A stretch of DNA of 64,000 nt from an uncultured Lachnospiraceae bacterium (GCA_910586705.1 CAJUJK010000004.1:48333-112332); one strand, 5' to 3'. Positions 8,214-17,964 are shown, counted from the first letter of the stretch. Numbers and translations are program-made. Notes: a model not told the origin generated them from the letters alone.

Positions 8214-8242
8214 GGGGAACGGATTGATCCGTTCCCCTGTTT
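8214..8242 (+). terminator. Terminator of the ATP synthase operon
   Basis: GGGGAACGGAT (8214-8224) pairs perfectly with ATCCGTTCCCC (8227-8237), 13 nt after the atpC stop, followed by a short TGTTT. The strong stem compensates for the weak T-run. Confidence 0.8.
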
Positions 8243-8306
8243 ATACAAGACAGATGAATGGGAAGGGAGAAGGGGCTCGGAATCTGAGGCGCCCGGGGAC
8301 GGAAAA

Positions 8307-10277
8307 ATGCGAAAAATTCAGACGAAAATTATTGCTATAGTGGTGTCGGCAACAGTATGTGTCTCAATGATTGCAGGGATTGTGAGTACGATGGTAACCC
8401 GGTATTCCACTACGTCGGCACTTGAAAAAAATGCGCTGGAAACGGCAGAGCTTGCCGCTATGGCGGCGGAAAACATGATCTCAACTTATACGCTGACAAT
8501 AGCGGAGATGGCATCGAATCCGATCCTTGTGGATGAAAATACGACGCCGGAGGAAAAGCAGGCGTTTATTCAGGAACGGACGGACGCGTATTATATGCGC
8601 TTTGGCGGCATGACCGATGCGGACGGTTACGACGCGGTCCACGGCGTGGACGTTTCGGGAGAACCCTTTTTTCAGGCGGCTGTGCAGGGGAGCAGTTATA
8701 TGTCGACCCCCTACATAGACGGCAGAGATATGTATCTCATGGTTGCCGCCCCGATCCAGAAAGGCGATACAGTGAAAGGCGTGCTCTACTTTCAGTGCGA
8801 TATCAATATTTTACAGTCCATCATTGAAGGGCTGCAGATCGGGGAGGAAGGCGAGGCATACATTCTGGACAAGGAGGGCACCACGATTGCCTATGTTGAT
8901 CAGGAGGCGGTGCTGAACCGGGAAAACGTCATGCGGGAAGCGGCGGAAACTCCCGGCGATGAAGGACTTCAGATGGTAGCCGCAATCGAAAAGAAGATGA
9001 CGCTCGGTGAAGTTGGTGTAGAACGGTTCTATTACGCGGAGGACCAGTCCAACAATATCCAGAGCTATGCTCCCATTGCGGGGACGGACGGATGGTCCAT
9101 TGCGGTAACGTTAGATGAGGATGAGTTCATGCGTCCGGCAGAGTACGGCAATTTGATACAGATCGTGGTCTGCGCCGTGGCATGTATCGTGATTATCATC
9201 ATTTCCATGAGAGTCAGCCATTCCATCGTCACGCCCGTTGTCAGGTGCACGAAGCGGATTCAGGCGCTTTCACAGGGGGATCTGGGCAGCCCTGTCCCGC
9301 AGGTGAAGAGTAAGGATGAGACGCGGATACTGGCGGATTCGACGGCGCAGCTTGTCAAAGATTTTGGCGGAATTGTACATGAAATGCAGGATATTCTCGG
9401 CGCGATAGCGGATGGAAATCTGACCAGAGAAGTTTCCGGGCAGTCCTATCCCGGTGATTTTGCCGTTTTGTGGGAATCCCTGCGGGTCATCAGTGAAAAG
9501 CTGAATGTCACCATGGCGGGCATTGTCTCTGCATCCGGGCAGGTTTCGACGGGATCGGATCAGGTGGCGGCTACAGCCGCGGCTCTGTCACAGGGCGCGG
9601 TGGAGCAGACAAGCGCAGTTGGAGAACTCTCCGCAACCATTTCAAATATGAGCACGGAGGCAAAGGGAATTGCGCGGATGACGGAGCAGGCAAAGGACGT
9701 CGTGGGCGAGGCGGGAGAAAAGCTGCAGGAGAGCGACGGGTATATTGACAGCTTGAATCAGGCGATGGGGCAGATTACGCAATCGTCCGATGAAATCAGC
9801 CGCATTATAGATACCATTGAAAATATTGCTTTCCAGACAAATATTCTGGCGCTTAACGCGGCGGTGGAGGCGGCACGCGCCGGAGCAAGCGGAAAAGGTT
9901 TCGCCGTGGTGGCGGAAGAAGTGAGAAATCTGGCGACCAAGTCGGATCAGGCGGCGAAGGCGACCAAGGAGCTGATCGAGCGGTCTGTCAACGCGGTTGA
10001 GAGCGGAAGTCTTGTCGTGGGGAAGGTGACTGACTCGGTGACTGTTGCGGCAAAGATGGCAGGCGAGGCGGTAGAGCAGATGGAGCAGGTGACGAAAGCC
10101 GTGGAGGGGCAGACCGATGCAATCGGGCAGGTTGCCGCAGGTGTTGCGCAGATATCCGGCGTGGTGCAGAACAATTCCGCGACGGCGGAGGAGAGTGCGG
10201 CTACCAGTCAGGAATTATCCAGTCAGGCGGCGATGCTCCAGCAGCTTGTAGGGAATTTCAGGCTTTTAAGAAAATAG
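8307..10277 (+). CDS. Methyl-accepting chemotaxis protein with a Cache sensor
   Basis: A 656-residue transmembrane chemoreceptor. A first membrane helix (about 8-30) precedes a roughly 250-residue extracellular sensor of the double-Cache type, recognisable by GEPFFQAAVQGSSYMSTPYIDGRDMYLMVAAPI. A second helix (about 288-308) leads to HAMP (SHSIVTPVVRCTKRIQALSQGDL). The cytoplasmic hairpin tip with NIAFQTNILALNAAVEAARAG and KGFAVVAEEVRNLATKS contacts CheA and CheW. The ATG at 8307 was chosen because it opens the signal anchor; the in-frame extension upstream falls in the atp terminator. No chemotaxis or flagellar genes are nearby, so it is an orphan receptor here. The ligand is unknown. Confidence 0.93.
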   Translation: MRKIQTKIIAIVVSATVCVSMIAGIVSTMVTRYSTTSALEKNALETAELAAMAAENMISTYTLTIAEMASNPILVDENTTPEEKQAFIQERTDAYYMRFGGMTDADGYDAVHGVDVSGEPFFQAAVQGSSYMSTPYIDGRDMYLMVAAPIQKGDTVKGVLYFQCDINILQSIIEGLQIGEEGEAYILDKEGTTIAYVDQEAVLNRENVMREAAETPGDEGLQMVAAIEKKMTLGEVGVERFYYAEDQSNNIQSYAPIAGTDGWSIAVTLDEDEFMRPAEYGNLIQIVVCAVACIVIIIISMRVSHSIVTPVVRCTKRIQALSQGDLGSPVPQVKSKDETRILADSTAQLVKDFGGIVHEMQDILGAIADGNLTREVSGQSYPGDFAVLWESLRVISEKLNVTMAGIVSASGQVSTGSDQVAATAAALSQGAVEQTSAVGELSATISNMSTEAKGIARMTEQAKDVVGEAGEKLQESDGYIDSLNQAMGQITQSSDEISRIIDTIENIAFQTNILALNAAVEAARAGASGKGFAVVAEEVRNLATKSDQAAKATKELIERSVNAVESGSLVVGKVTDSVTVAAKMAGEAVEQMEQVTKAVEGQTDAIGQVAAGVAQISGVVQNNSATAEESAATSQELSSQAAMLQQLVGNFRLLRK

Positions 10278-10299
10278 GAGTTTACAGCGGATATAAATT

Positions 10300-10328
10300 T
10301 TCACGTTCCGATTGTCCCGCCATATGAT
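10300..10328 (+). promoter_or_regulatory. Probable promoter of the 10361-13303 gene pair
   Basis: TTCACG (10300-10305) and TATGAT (10323-10328) lie 17 bp apart, placing the start about 25 nt before the ATG at 10361. Confidence 0.5.
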
Positions 10329-10360
10329 AAAATAAAGCGACTGATTATCATGGTGAGTAT

Positions 10361-10744
10361 ATGAGACAATCGAGAATTTTACCGTTTTACATGGCTTATC
10401 CCATGCCGCTCTTTTATCAGGAGCAGGATACGGTGACAAGAGATCTGGAATATCTGCAGGAGATGTATCCGGCGGAGGCGAAGAAATATCAGAAAGTGAT
10501 TGCAGAGATTCTGGATCGGTTAGACTATGAAGGCAGTATGATTTACGATGAATATCCCGACAAGTGGCAGATTTACCGTCTGACACAGATCGTTGTGGAT
10601 AAATTGAAACATGCCGGGGAGACGGAGACGCCGCAGCGGCCGGAACAGGACTGGGACCGGATCAGGGAGTTTGTGCAGGTGCTTTTGTGCGGCGAGATCT
10701 ATAAAAAGCGCCATATGAATCAAAACGGGATTTTGAAGTTTTGA
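10361..10744 (+). CDS. Conserved-looking protein of unknown function
   Basis: I do not recognise this 127-residue soluble protein. It opens with an aromatic and proline-rich stretch (ILPFYMAYPMPLFYQEQD), continues with acidic helices including RDLEYLQEMYPAEAKKYQKVIAEILDRLDYEGSMIYDEYPDK, and ends with a basic KKRHMNQNG. No signal peptide, membrane helix or metal motif is seen. It lies 18 bp upstream of the large C39-like gene, on the same strand, and probably in one transcript. A shared role is inference only. Confidence 0.7.
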   Translation: MRQSRILPFYMAYPMPLFYQEQDTVTRDLEYLQEMYPAEAKKYQKVIAEILDRLDYEGSMIYDEYPDKWQIYRLTQIVVDKLKHAGETETPQRPEQDWDRIREFVQVLLCGEIYKKRHMNQNGILKF

Positions 10745-10762
10745 CCGGGGAATTGAAATTAC

Positions 10763-13303
10763 ATGAAGAGAGCGATCATAAAAGGCGTTCTGCTTGGGTG
10801 TATCTTTGCGCTCGCGCTGATGATCCTAAGCAGGGTAATGAATCAGGGAAATACGGATATGACGACTGAAATGGGTGAGGCGACTTACCCTGTGCTGTCC
10901 ATGTATGTGGGCGCGTACAGGGTAGGGAGTCTGCATGGCTATGCCCAGAGTATGGAGTGCGCCTACCTGCGGGACAACCTGCAGCCGGTCGGTGCGGACA
11001 GAAAAATAGATGTAAAGCTGGACACTTACGGGCGGGGAATCGACGCGATTGCCTTTGAGGTGAGAAGCCTTGACGGGGAACGGCTCGTGGAGAGCACGCC
11101 GGTGGAGGACTATGAGATGGAGGAGGATGAGATTTCCTTCTCGATTACGCTGAAGGATCTGATCGAGAATGACACCGAATATATGCTGGTTTTTCTCGTA
11201 ACGCCCGCAAATGGCACGCCGGTCAGATATTATTCCAGAATTATTTTGAGCGAGTCGCTCCATGTCCGTGAAAAACTGGAGTATATCACGGACTTCCACG
11301 AGCGCACCTTTGACAGGGAAGCGGCGGCGGAACTGACGAAATATCTGGAATCCAGCTCGGAAGGGGACAATACCACGTTCCACAAAGTGACGATTCATTC
11401 CAGTTTTCATCAGGTGACATGGGGAGACCTGCCGGTAAAGAGAGTGGCGGACCCGTGCATTATCATCAGGGAACTGACAGAGAACACAGGCTCTTTTAAT
11501 TTGGAATATCTGGTGCAGACAAAAGAAGGGAAAAAGACGGATTATTACCGGGTAAACGAATTTTACAGAATCCGTTACACGCCAGACCGCATGTATCTTC
11601 TTGATTTTGAGAGAACTATGGAACAGATTTTTGACGAGGAGTCGGACGTCTATGTCAACGACAAAATCGTGCTGGGGATTACCGGGGAAAAGGTGGACTT
11701 GAAGGAGAGCGACGGCGGCAACGTGTTTGCCTTTACCGTGGCGGATAAGCTTTACAGCTACAATGTGACGGACAATAAGCTGGCAAGACTGTTCAGCTTT
11801 TACGGCAATACAGAGGAACTGCTGGACGCAAGGAGTGCTTACGACAGACATGATATCCGGGTGCTGACAGTGGACGAGACGGGGAATATCCTCTTTCTGA
11901 TCTACGGCTATATGAACAGAGGACGGCACGAGGGCTGCGTGGGCGTGGTGCTCTATGCTTATAACAGCATGACGAATACCGTGGAGGAGATGGCGTATGT
12001 CCCCTATGACAAGTCTTATGAGCTTTTAAAGAAAGATATTGAAAAGCTTTCTTACCTAAGCAGGACAGGCATTTACTATTTTATGCTGGATGGCAGTGTG
12101 TACGCGGTGGACGTCCGCACCCTCTCGATCCAGACGGTGGTGACAGGCTTAAAGGAGGGCGGTTATCATGTGTCGGAATCCAATAAAATGTTAGTCTGGC
12201 AGGAGGGCAGCGACATTTATGCGGCGAGCGACTTGATTCTGATGAATCTGAATACGCAGAAGCAGACGAAGATCGGAGCGGGAACGGGCGAGTATATTTC
12301 CGTCGTGGGATTTATGGAGGAAGACTTGATTTACGGGCTCGCGAGAAAGCGGGATATCAGGGAGAACAGGACGGGGATTACGACGTTTCCCATGTACTGT
12401 CTGAAGATTCAGAGCGACGACGGCAGCGTTTTAAAGACCTATCGAAAAGACAACGTGTATGTGGTGAAAACTGAGATTACCGAGAACCAGATTACGCTTT
12501 CCAGAGTGGTGTATGACGAGGAGAGCGAAAGCTATGTGCCCACCTTCGACGATCAGATTATGAATACGGAGGAAGTCAGAAGCGGCAACAACGTGCTGGG
12601 TTTTGTGGTCACCGAAACTTATGAAACCATCTGTCAGATTACGGTGAAGAACGAAATAGATGCAAAGGGCTTAAAGCACCTGACGCCGAAGGAAATTCTG
12701 TTTGAGGGGAACCGTTCGGTGGGCGAACTGGGAGACGGTCCTTCGGAAGACTTTTTCTATGTGTATGGGAAGAACGGCATCGAAAACCTCTACGTCAATC
12801 CCGGCAGGGCGGTAGAACTGGCATACCGCGTGGCGGGCGTGGTTGTGGATGACGACGGGGACTATGTATGGCGCAGGGAGACGAGAAGCACGCGCAACCA
12901 GATCATGGCGATTACAGAGGACGAGATGACGGAGTCGGAAGGTTCGCTGGCGGTCTGTCTCAATACGATTTTGCGATATGAGGGGATTTCCAGAAACACG
13001 CAGGCGCGGCTGAATCAGGGAGACACCGTGATGGATATTCTGGCAGGCGATCTGCAGAATTATACGATACTGGATTTGTCGGGCTGCAGTCTGGACGCGG
13101 TACTGTACTACGTGAATAAGGATATCCCGGTGCTCGCCACGCTGGAGGACGGCAACGCGGTGCTGATCACAGGCTTTAACGACCTGAATATTGTGGTTAT
13201 GGACCCGGTGGCGGGGACATTGGAAAAACGGGGCATGAACGATTCTAAGGAGTGGCTGGAGGAAAACGGCAACCAGTTCATCTCCTATATCAGAAAAGAG
13301 TAG
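10763..13303 (+). CDS. Large membrane-anchored protein ending in a degenerate C39-like peptidase domain
   Basis: An 846-residue protein with one N-terminal anchor helix (about 8-25) and a long beta-rich extracellular part of unknown family, including a likely propeller-like stretch (about 300-600) with repeated short beta strands. The last ~125 residues look like a C39-family papain-like fold: S728-L-A-V-C-L-N-T-I-L-R-Y-E-G741, then DLSGCSLDAVLYYVNKDIPVLA, then DGNAVLITGF and VVMDP. By alignment to the usual CGP..LAMVLRYYG and GHAVLVTGY signatures, the catalytic Cys is Ser728 and the His is Asn798, while Asp814 remains. It is therefore likely inactive, perhaps a binding module. Both replacements come from my own alignment by eye. 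Confidence 0.7.
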   Translation: MKRAIIKGVLLGCIFALALMILSRVMNQGNTDMTTEMGEATYPVLSMYVGAYRVGSLHGYAQSMECAYLRDNLQPVGADRKIDVKLDTYGRGIDAIAFEVRSLDGERLVESTPVEDYEMEEDEISFSITLKDLIENDTEYMLVFLVTPANGTPVRYYSRIILSESLHVREKLEYITDFHERTFDREAAAELTKYLESSSEGDNTTFHKVTIHSSFHQVTWGDLPVKRVADPCIIIRELTENTGSFNLEYLVQTKEGKKTDYYRVNEFYRIRYTPDRMYLLDFERTMEQIFDEESDVYVNDKIVLGITGEKVDLKESDGGNVFAFTVADKLYSYNVTDNKLARLFSFYGNTEELLDARSAYDRHDIRVLTVDETGNILFLIYGYMNRGRHEGCVGVVLYAYNSMTNTVEEMAYVPYDKSYELLKKDIEKLSYLSRTGIYYFMLDGSVYAVDVRTLSIQTVVTGLKEGGYHVSESNKMLVWQEGSDIYAASDLILMNLNTQKQTKIGAGTGEYISVVGFMEEDLIYGLARKRDIRENRTGITTFPMYCLKIQSDDGSVLKTYRKDNVYVVKTEITENQITLSRVVYDEESESYVPTFDDQIMNTEEVRSGNNVLGFVVTETYETICQITVKNEIDAKGLKHLTPKEILFEGNRSVGELGDGPSEDFFYVYGKNGIENLYVNPGRAVELAYRVAGVVVDDDGDYVWRRETRSTRNQIMAITEDEMTESEGSLAVCLNTILRYEGISRNTQARLNQGDTVMDILAGDLQNYTILDLSGCSLDAVLYYVNKDIPVLATLEDGNAVLITGFNDLNIVVMDPVAGTLEKRGMNDSKEWLEENGNQFISYIRKE

Positions 13304-13320
13304 GGATAAAGGAGGCGCGT

Positions 13321-13977
13321 ATGCGGCAGGCAGATATCTCGGTGGTCTTTGATATGGACGGCACTATTTTTGATACGGAAAGGCTGATTTTAGACTGTTG
13401 GGAACAGGTCGGTGAAAGGCATGGCATCCCCGGCATACGGGAAGTGTTTATTCGTTGTATCGGCACGAACAGCGCGCGCACCCAGGAAATCGTCTACGAG
13501 CATTACGGGAAAGACTTTCCCTATGAAAAATTTAGCGGGGAAAGTTCTGTCCTGTTCCACGAGATTGCGGACACGGAGGGAATCCCCGTGAAACCCGGGG
13601 CAGCAGAACTGCTGAAATACTTATCGGAAAATAAGGTCCCCCTCGGGCTTGCCTCATCCACCAGACTTGCCGTCGTCACGCAGGAACTGCAGGCGGCGGG
13701 GCTTTATGACTATTTTCAGGTGGTGGTGGGCGGTGACCTCTTAAAAAACAGCAAGCCCGCCCCGGACATTTATCTGATGACCTGCGGGCGCATGGGCGTT
13801 GTGCCTGAAAATACATACGCCATCGAGGACTCCTATAACGGCATCCGCTCGGCGCACAGCGCGGGTATGCGTCCCATCATGGTGCCGGATCTGCTACCGG
13901 CGACGGAGGAGATGCGGGATTTAAGTGTGGCGGTGTTTGCGGATCTGTTTGCGGTGAAGACATATTTTGAAGGATAA
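13321..13977 (+). CDS. HAD-superfamily phosphatase or phosphomutase
   Basis: A 218-residue HAD subfamily IA protein resembling beta-phosphoglucomutase and phosphoglycolate phosphatase. Motif I is DMDGTIFDTE with the nucleophilic Asp, motif II is the SST segment, motif III is the K of NSKPAPDIYL and motif IV is IEDSYNGIRSA. An alpha-helical cap follows motif I. The ATG at 13321 sits behind AAAGGAGG, so an upstream in-frame extension was dropped. It directly precedes the restriction-modification island with a 15-bp gap. Substrate cannot be told from sequence. Confidence 0.85.
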   Translation: MRQADISVVFDMDGTIFDTERLILDCWEQVGERHGIPGIREVFIRCIGTNSARTQEIVYEHYGKDFPYEKFSGESSVLFHEIADTEGIPVKPGAAELLKYLSENKVPLGLASSTRLAVVTQELQAAGLYDYFQVVVGGDLLKNSKPAPDIYLMTCGRMGVVPENTYAIEDSYNGIRSAHSAGMRPIMVPDLLPATEEMRDLSVAVFADLFAVKTYFEG

Positions 13978-13992
13978 GAAGGAGTACGGCAG

Positions 13993-14928
13993 ATGAAGGT
14001 TGTATCGCTCTTCAGCGGACTTGGCGGACTTGACAAAGGTTTTATGGATACAGGCTACGATATTATATGGGCAAATGATTTTGATAGGTTTGCGGTACAG
14101 ACGTACAGAGCTAATTTTGGCGATCATATTGTACCGGGCGATATCAATGAGATCTCTCTGGAGGACATACCAGATTGCGATGTGCTGATCGGAGGGTTTC
14201 CGTGTCAGCCGTTCAGCATGATGGGTCAGCAAAGGGGTTTTGAGGACACGCGCGGCACATTATTTTTCAGGATTGCGGAGATCATCAGCGACAAAATAGA
14301 GAAAGGCAAAAAGCCGAAGGCGGTTATTCTGGAAAATGTGCGGTCCCTGACGACACACAGGAATGGGGAAACCTATAGGGAAATACACCGCGTGCTGCAG
14401 GACGTGCTTGGATATAAAGTGTTCAAGGATATACTGAACTCAGCGGATTTCGGGGTGCCTCAGACGAGAAACAGAACTTACATCGTGTGCTTTGACAATC
14501 AGGCTGCGGATTATTTATTTCCCGAAGCGCAAAAACTTCAGAAAACTTTGCAGGATCTTCTTGAACACGATGTGGACAGTAAGTACTATTTATCGGACAG
14601 GATATTGCCTACAATACTCTCTAACGGGACAGGCGGATATCAGGCAAAATCGGAGATCGATCTAAAGATTGCCCGACCGTTGTGCGCGACCATGGCGAAA
14701 ATGCACAGGGCATGTCAGGACAATTATGTGACACAGAATGGGAGAATCAGAAGACTTACGCCCAGAGAGTGCGCAAGACTGCAGGGATTTGAGGATTCGT
14801 TTGTGATACCGGTCTCCGACTGTCAGGCATACAAGCAGTTTGGCAACGCGGTTACGGTGAATGTATCGCGAGCCGTCGCGGAGTCCGTAAAGGACACATT
14901 AAAAGAGCTTGGAGAGTGGATAGACTGA
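13993..14928 (+). CDS. DNA cytosine-5 methyltransferase, first of the LlaJI-type pair
   Basis: A 311-residue m5C methyltransferase. Motif I is SLFSGLGGLDKGF, motif IV is GGFPCQPFSMMGQQRGFEDTRG with catalytic C71, motif VI is LENV, motif VIII is PQTRNRTYIV, motif IX is RRLTPRECARLQGF and motif X is QFGNAVTVNV. The target recognition region between VIII and IX is short. It opens a five-gene same-strand cassette (two m5C enzymes, a McrB-like GTPase, a LlaJI-family nuclease and Vsr) and is one base from the second enzyme. Two enzymes probably act on the two strands of an asymmetric site, as in LlaJI; the site here cannot be read from sequence. Confidence 0.92.
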   Translation: MKVVSLFSGLGGLDKGFMDTGYDIIWANDFDRFAVQTYRANFGDHIVPGDINEISLEDIPDCDVLIGGFPCQPFSMMGQQRGFEDTRGTLFFRIAEIISDKIEKGKKPKAVILENVRSLTTHRNGETYREIHRVLQDVLGYKVFKDILNSADFGVPQTRNRTYIVCFDNQAADYLFPEAQKLQKTLQDLLEHDVDSKYYLSDRILPTILSNGTGGYQAKSEIDLKIARPLCATMAKMHRACQDNYVTQNGRIRRLTPRECARLQGFEDSFVIPVSDCQAYKQFGNAVTVNVSRAVAESVKDTLKELGEWID

Positions 14929-14929
14929 C

Positions 14930-16357
14930 ATGGAATACAGAGACGACAAAGGCGAATTTATTGCGTTTGCGCAAGCCGGTACCGAAGATGGGAAACAGAC
15001 GTCCGTTGATGTGTGTCTGGCGCGTGTCACGAAAGAGGTGGACGAAGCGTTTCTCGAAGCGCGGGCAGAATTATATCAGACGGATATAAAAACCGACAGT
15101 GCGCTGATGGGAGCCTTTGAGAGACTGTCTGTTATCTGCAATGAGACACAGCAGCGCTGTGAAAAATGCCCGGTGTGCAAGTATTGTAACACTTACATAG
15201 AAAATGCCAGAAAGAGCGTGGACGACAGTTCCTTGAAGATGATCGACCTGTTTTGCGGAGCGGGTGGTCTGTCACTGGGATTTTCGCAGGAGGGCTTTAT
15301 CACAAGTCTTGCCAATGACATTCAGGACTGCTGTGTGGACACATACGCGCACAACCACCCGGAGACGCCCAGAGATCATATTGTGCTGGGCGACGTTAAG
15401 GATGTGGTGAAAAATCTGAACGGACTGCTGGGCGGACAAACCGTTGATATTGTGGTCGGGGGACCGCCCTGTCAGGGGTTCAGTATGGCTAACAGGCAGC
15501 GTCTGATAGACGACCCCAGAAATTATCTGTACCGCAGCTATGTCGAAGCTGTGAAAGAGGCGAACCCCCGATTTTTTGTCATGGAAAATGTGAAGGGGAT
15601 GCTGCCCGTAGCGGAACAGGTCAGGGAAGATTTCCGCAAGATTGGCTATGAGGCGAAGTATCACGTGCTGAACGCGAAGGACTTCGGGGTGCCCCAGAAC
15701 AGAGAGCGGCTGATCTACATCGGTAACTGTATCGGCGTTGACAATGAACAGATTTTCAGGGAAATATCTGAGCTTGGTAAAAGTATTACGGAGTATACAC
15801 TTGGGGATGCGCTGTTTGCGCTGAGACCGTTAAAAGCTTCCAGAGTTAAGAATGCGACGGAGACCGGCTCGCCGGAAAGCGGTTATAAAATCGAAAAAAA
15901 TGATATCACGGATACGAACGCGTATATCTCTTATATCAATCAGGACAGAGCGGTGACGGTCGTGTCAAACCATAAGGCGCGATACAACAACGACAGGGAC
16001 ATAGAAATTTTTGGACGTATGAATCAGGGTGACCGTTCGGACGATCCCAAAATTGCGGATATCATGCCGTATGTGAGGAGAAACGGCATCTTTAAGGACA
16101 AGTATTTTAAACTGGAAAGCGACAAAGTGTGCAAAACCATAACGGCGCATATGAAATTTGACTGTAATATGTATATTCATCCCACGCAGGCAAGGGGACT
16201 TACGCCGCGGGAGGCGGCGAGGGTGCAGTCGTACCCGGATGATTATTTTTTCAGGGGGGCTTATACGAAAACATATATGCAGATAGGGAACTCCGTTCCT
16301 CCACTTTTGGGAAGAGCAATTGCACAGGTGATCAAAAAATACATGAGAGAAGGTTGA
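14930..16357 (+). CDS. DNA cytosine-5 methyltransferase with an N-terminal cysteine-cluster extension
   Basis: A 475-residue m5C methyltransferase. Motif I is MIDLFCGAGGLSLGF (104-118), motif IV is GGPPCQGFSMANRQ with C181, motif VI is MENVKGML, motif VIII is QNRERLIYIG, motif IX is GLTPREAARVQSY and motif X is QIGNSVPPLLGRAIA. The first ~100 residues are extra and hold C70, C77, C80, C83 and C86, four of them in a CxxCxxCxxC run that could bind zinc or an iron-sulfur cluster. It starts one base after the first methyltransferase stops, with no room for a separate promoter, and four bases before the McrB-like gene. Confidence 0.92.
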   Translation: MEYRDDKGEFIAFAQAGTEDGKQTSVDVCLARVTKEVDEAFLEARAELYQTDIKTDSALMGAFERLSVICNETQQRCEKCPVCKYCNTYIENARKSVDDSSLKMIDLFCGAGGLSLGFSQEGFITSLANDIQDCCVDTYAHNHPETPRDHIVLGDVKDVVKNLNGLLGGQTVDIVVGGPPCQGFSMANRQRLIDDPRNYLYRSYVEAVKEANPRFFVMENVKGMLPVAEQVREDFRKIGYEAKYHVLNAKDFGVPQNRERLIYIGNCIGVDNEQIFREISELGKSITEYTLGDALFALRPLKASRVKNATETGSPESGYKIEKNDITDTNAYISYINQDRAVTVVSNHKARYNNDRDIEIFGRMNQGDRSDDPKIADIMPYVRRNGIFKDKYFKLESDKVCKTITAHMKFDCNMYIHPTQARGLTPREAARVQSYPDDYFFRGAYTKTYMQIGNSVPPLLGRAIAQVIKKYMREG

Positions 16358-16360
16358 CCG

Positions 16361-17947
16361 ATGGCTAATCTGGGAATTAAAGTCGAGACGGTGTTAAAAA
16401 AGTTTTATGACGTCCGGCAGGATCAAAATATTAGGGGGTTATATGAAGTAAGGGAAAAAGAAAACCCGGATGGCGCTTTGCTGTGGTATTTCTTTTCCAG
16501 CAATAACGCCACGTACCACAGCTCGGGAAATGACTGTGTGATCCGGGATATCAATCAGACCAATTCCGCCTATATAGACAGACTGAGGATGGCTTTTGAC
16601 AAGGCGAAAAGGAAAAATAAAAAAATCTTCTGGCTTGTTTTGGTGTTCGGCGACGGGATAGGGCTTGCACCGGAAGGATATGACTGGCTTGCCTCTGTTG
16701 AGCTGTGCGTCAGTCTGGATGACATTACTGCCAGTCTGAGTATGAGAAACTATCCGGTAGGGAGAGGCAGACAGGGCTATTTCGCGCCTTGCTGTGTCAG
16801 AAAAGAGCAGGATGTATATTTCAACACAACTTTTATGAGCTGTAAAGATGAAGAGGGAAATTTCACTTCAAAATACATGGACACGTATTTTCAGATATAT
16901 GACAACAGACCGTATCGCGATATAGTACGGGAAGTGGTGTACGAAACTCCGGATGCTGACAGGGATACGCCAGAGGATGAACCGAAGCCGTATGCGGCAC
17001 GACTGACGGGTGCCGAAAATATTCTTTTCTACGGCGTTCCGGGGGCGGGGAAGAGCCATGAGATCAAAACAAAATATTGTTCTGATCCAGACTTTATGGA
17101 ACGGGTCGTGTTTCACCCCGATTATATGTATTCGGATTTTGTCGGTCAGATACTGCCGAAAGTAGAAAAAGATAAAGAGAACGAGGAGAAGCTGAAATAT
17201 GAATTTACGCCGGGACCGTTCACGGAAATATTAAAGAAAGCGGAGGAAGACCCTGCACATTACTATTACCTTGTCATTGAAGAGTTAAACCGTGGCAACG
17301 CGCCCGCCATTTTTGGCGAGGTATTCCAGTTACTTGACCGGAAGGAAGCGGATGAGTTTCCCGCCGGGGAAGTCGGCGAAAGCGAATATGGTATTTATAA
17401 TTGTGACGTTGCGAAAGAAGTTTATCAGGACAAGGAGCATGAGGTGAGGATTCCCTCCAACCTGTATATTCTGGCGACCATGAACACGGCGGACCAGAAT
17501 GTGTTTACGTTAGATACCGCGTTCCAGAGGAGATGGACGATGCGGCCGATCAAAAATCGGTTTGATCAGTCGGAACACGCAAAAGACATGATTGCGGGCA
17601 CGAAGATTAACTGGGGCGCGTTCGCCACGGTGATTAACGAAATGGCGCTCGAAACGAACATGGATCTGGCAAGTTCCGAGGACAAGCGGCTTGGCGTGTA
17701 CTTTGTGAAGAAGAGAGGGCTGGCGGCGGACAGATTCTCTGAGAAGGTGCTCAAATATCTGTGGGATGACGCTTTCAAGATGGACAGGACAGCAGTATTT
17801 CTTGAAAAATACAGAGCGCTGGAAGACGTTGTCACAGCATATGAAAGCGCTGCGGGCGATAAGCTGGAAGCGGTGCTGAGAGACAATGTATATGGGGAAA
17901 TGCTTTTAAGAATGCAGCCGGACCATGCGCAGGATAGCGCGGATTAA
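16361..17947 (+). CDS. McrB-like GTPase subunit of a LlaJI-type restriction enzyme
   Basis: A 528-residue AAA+ protein of the McrB type, the NTP-driven translocating half of the restriction complex. An N-terminal ~200-residue part, expected to bind DNA by analogy with LlaJI.R1, precedes the motor. Walker A is GVPGAGKS (225-232), Walker B is YLVIEELNRG (303-312), the McrB signature is MNTADQN (374-380), and AFQRRW (387-392) holds the arginine-finger residues. The usual MNTADR reads MNTADQ here. It lies between the second methyltransferase and the LlaJI-type nuclease, 3 bp and 17 bp away. GTP rather than ATP use is from the family, not seen. Confidence 0.9.
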   Translation: MANLGIKVETVLKKFYDVRQDQNIRGLYEVREKENPDGALLWYFFSSNNATYHSSGNDCVIRDINQTNSAYIDRLRMAFDKAKRKNKKIFWLVLVFGDGIGLAPEGYDWLASVELCVSLDDITASLSMRNYPVGRGRQGYFAPCCVRKEQDVYFNTTFMSCKDEEGNFTSKYMDTYFQIYDNRPYRDIVREVVYETPDADRDTPEDEPKPYAARLTGAENILFYGVPGAGKSHEIKTKYCSDPDFMERVVFHPDYMYSDFVGQILPKVEKDKENEEKLKYEFTPGPFTEILKKAEEDPAHYYYLVIEELNRGNAPAIFGEVFQLLDRKEADEFPAGEVGESEYGIYNCDVAKEVYQDKEHEVRIPSNLYILATMNTADQNVFTLDTAFQRRWTMRPIKNRFDQSEHAKDMIAGTKINWGAFATVINEMALETNMDLASSEDKRLGVYFVKKRGLAADRFSEKVLKYLWDDAFKMDRTAVFLEKYRALEDVVTAYESAAGDKLEAVLRDNVYGEMLLRMQPDHAQDSAD

Positions 17948-17964
17948 AAGGCGGGGGTGACTTT

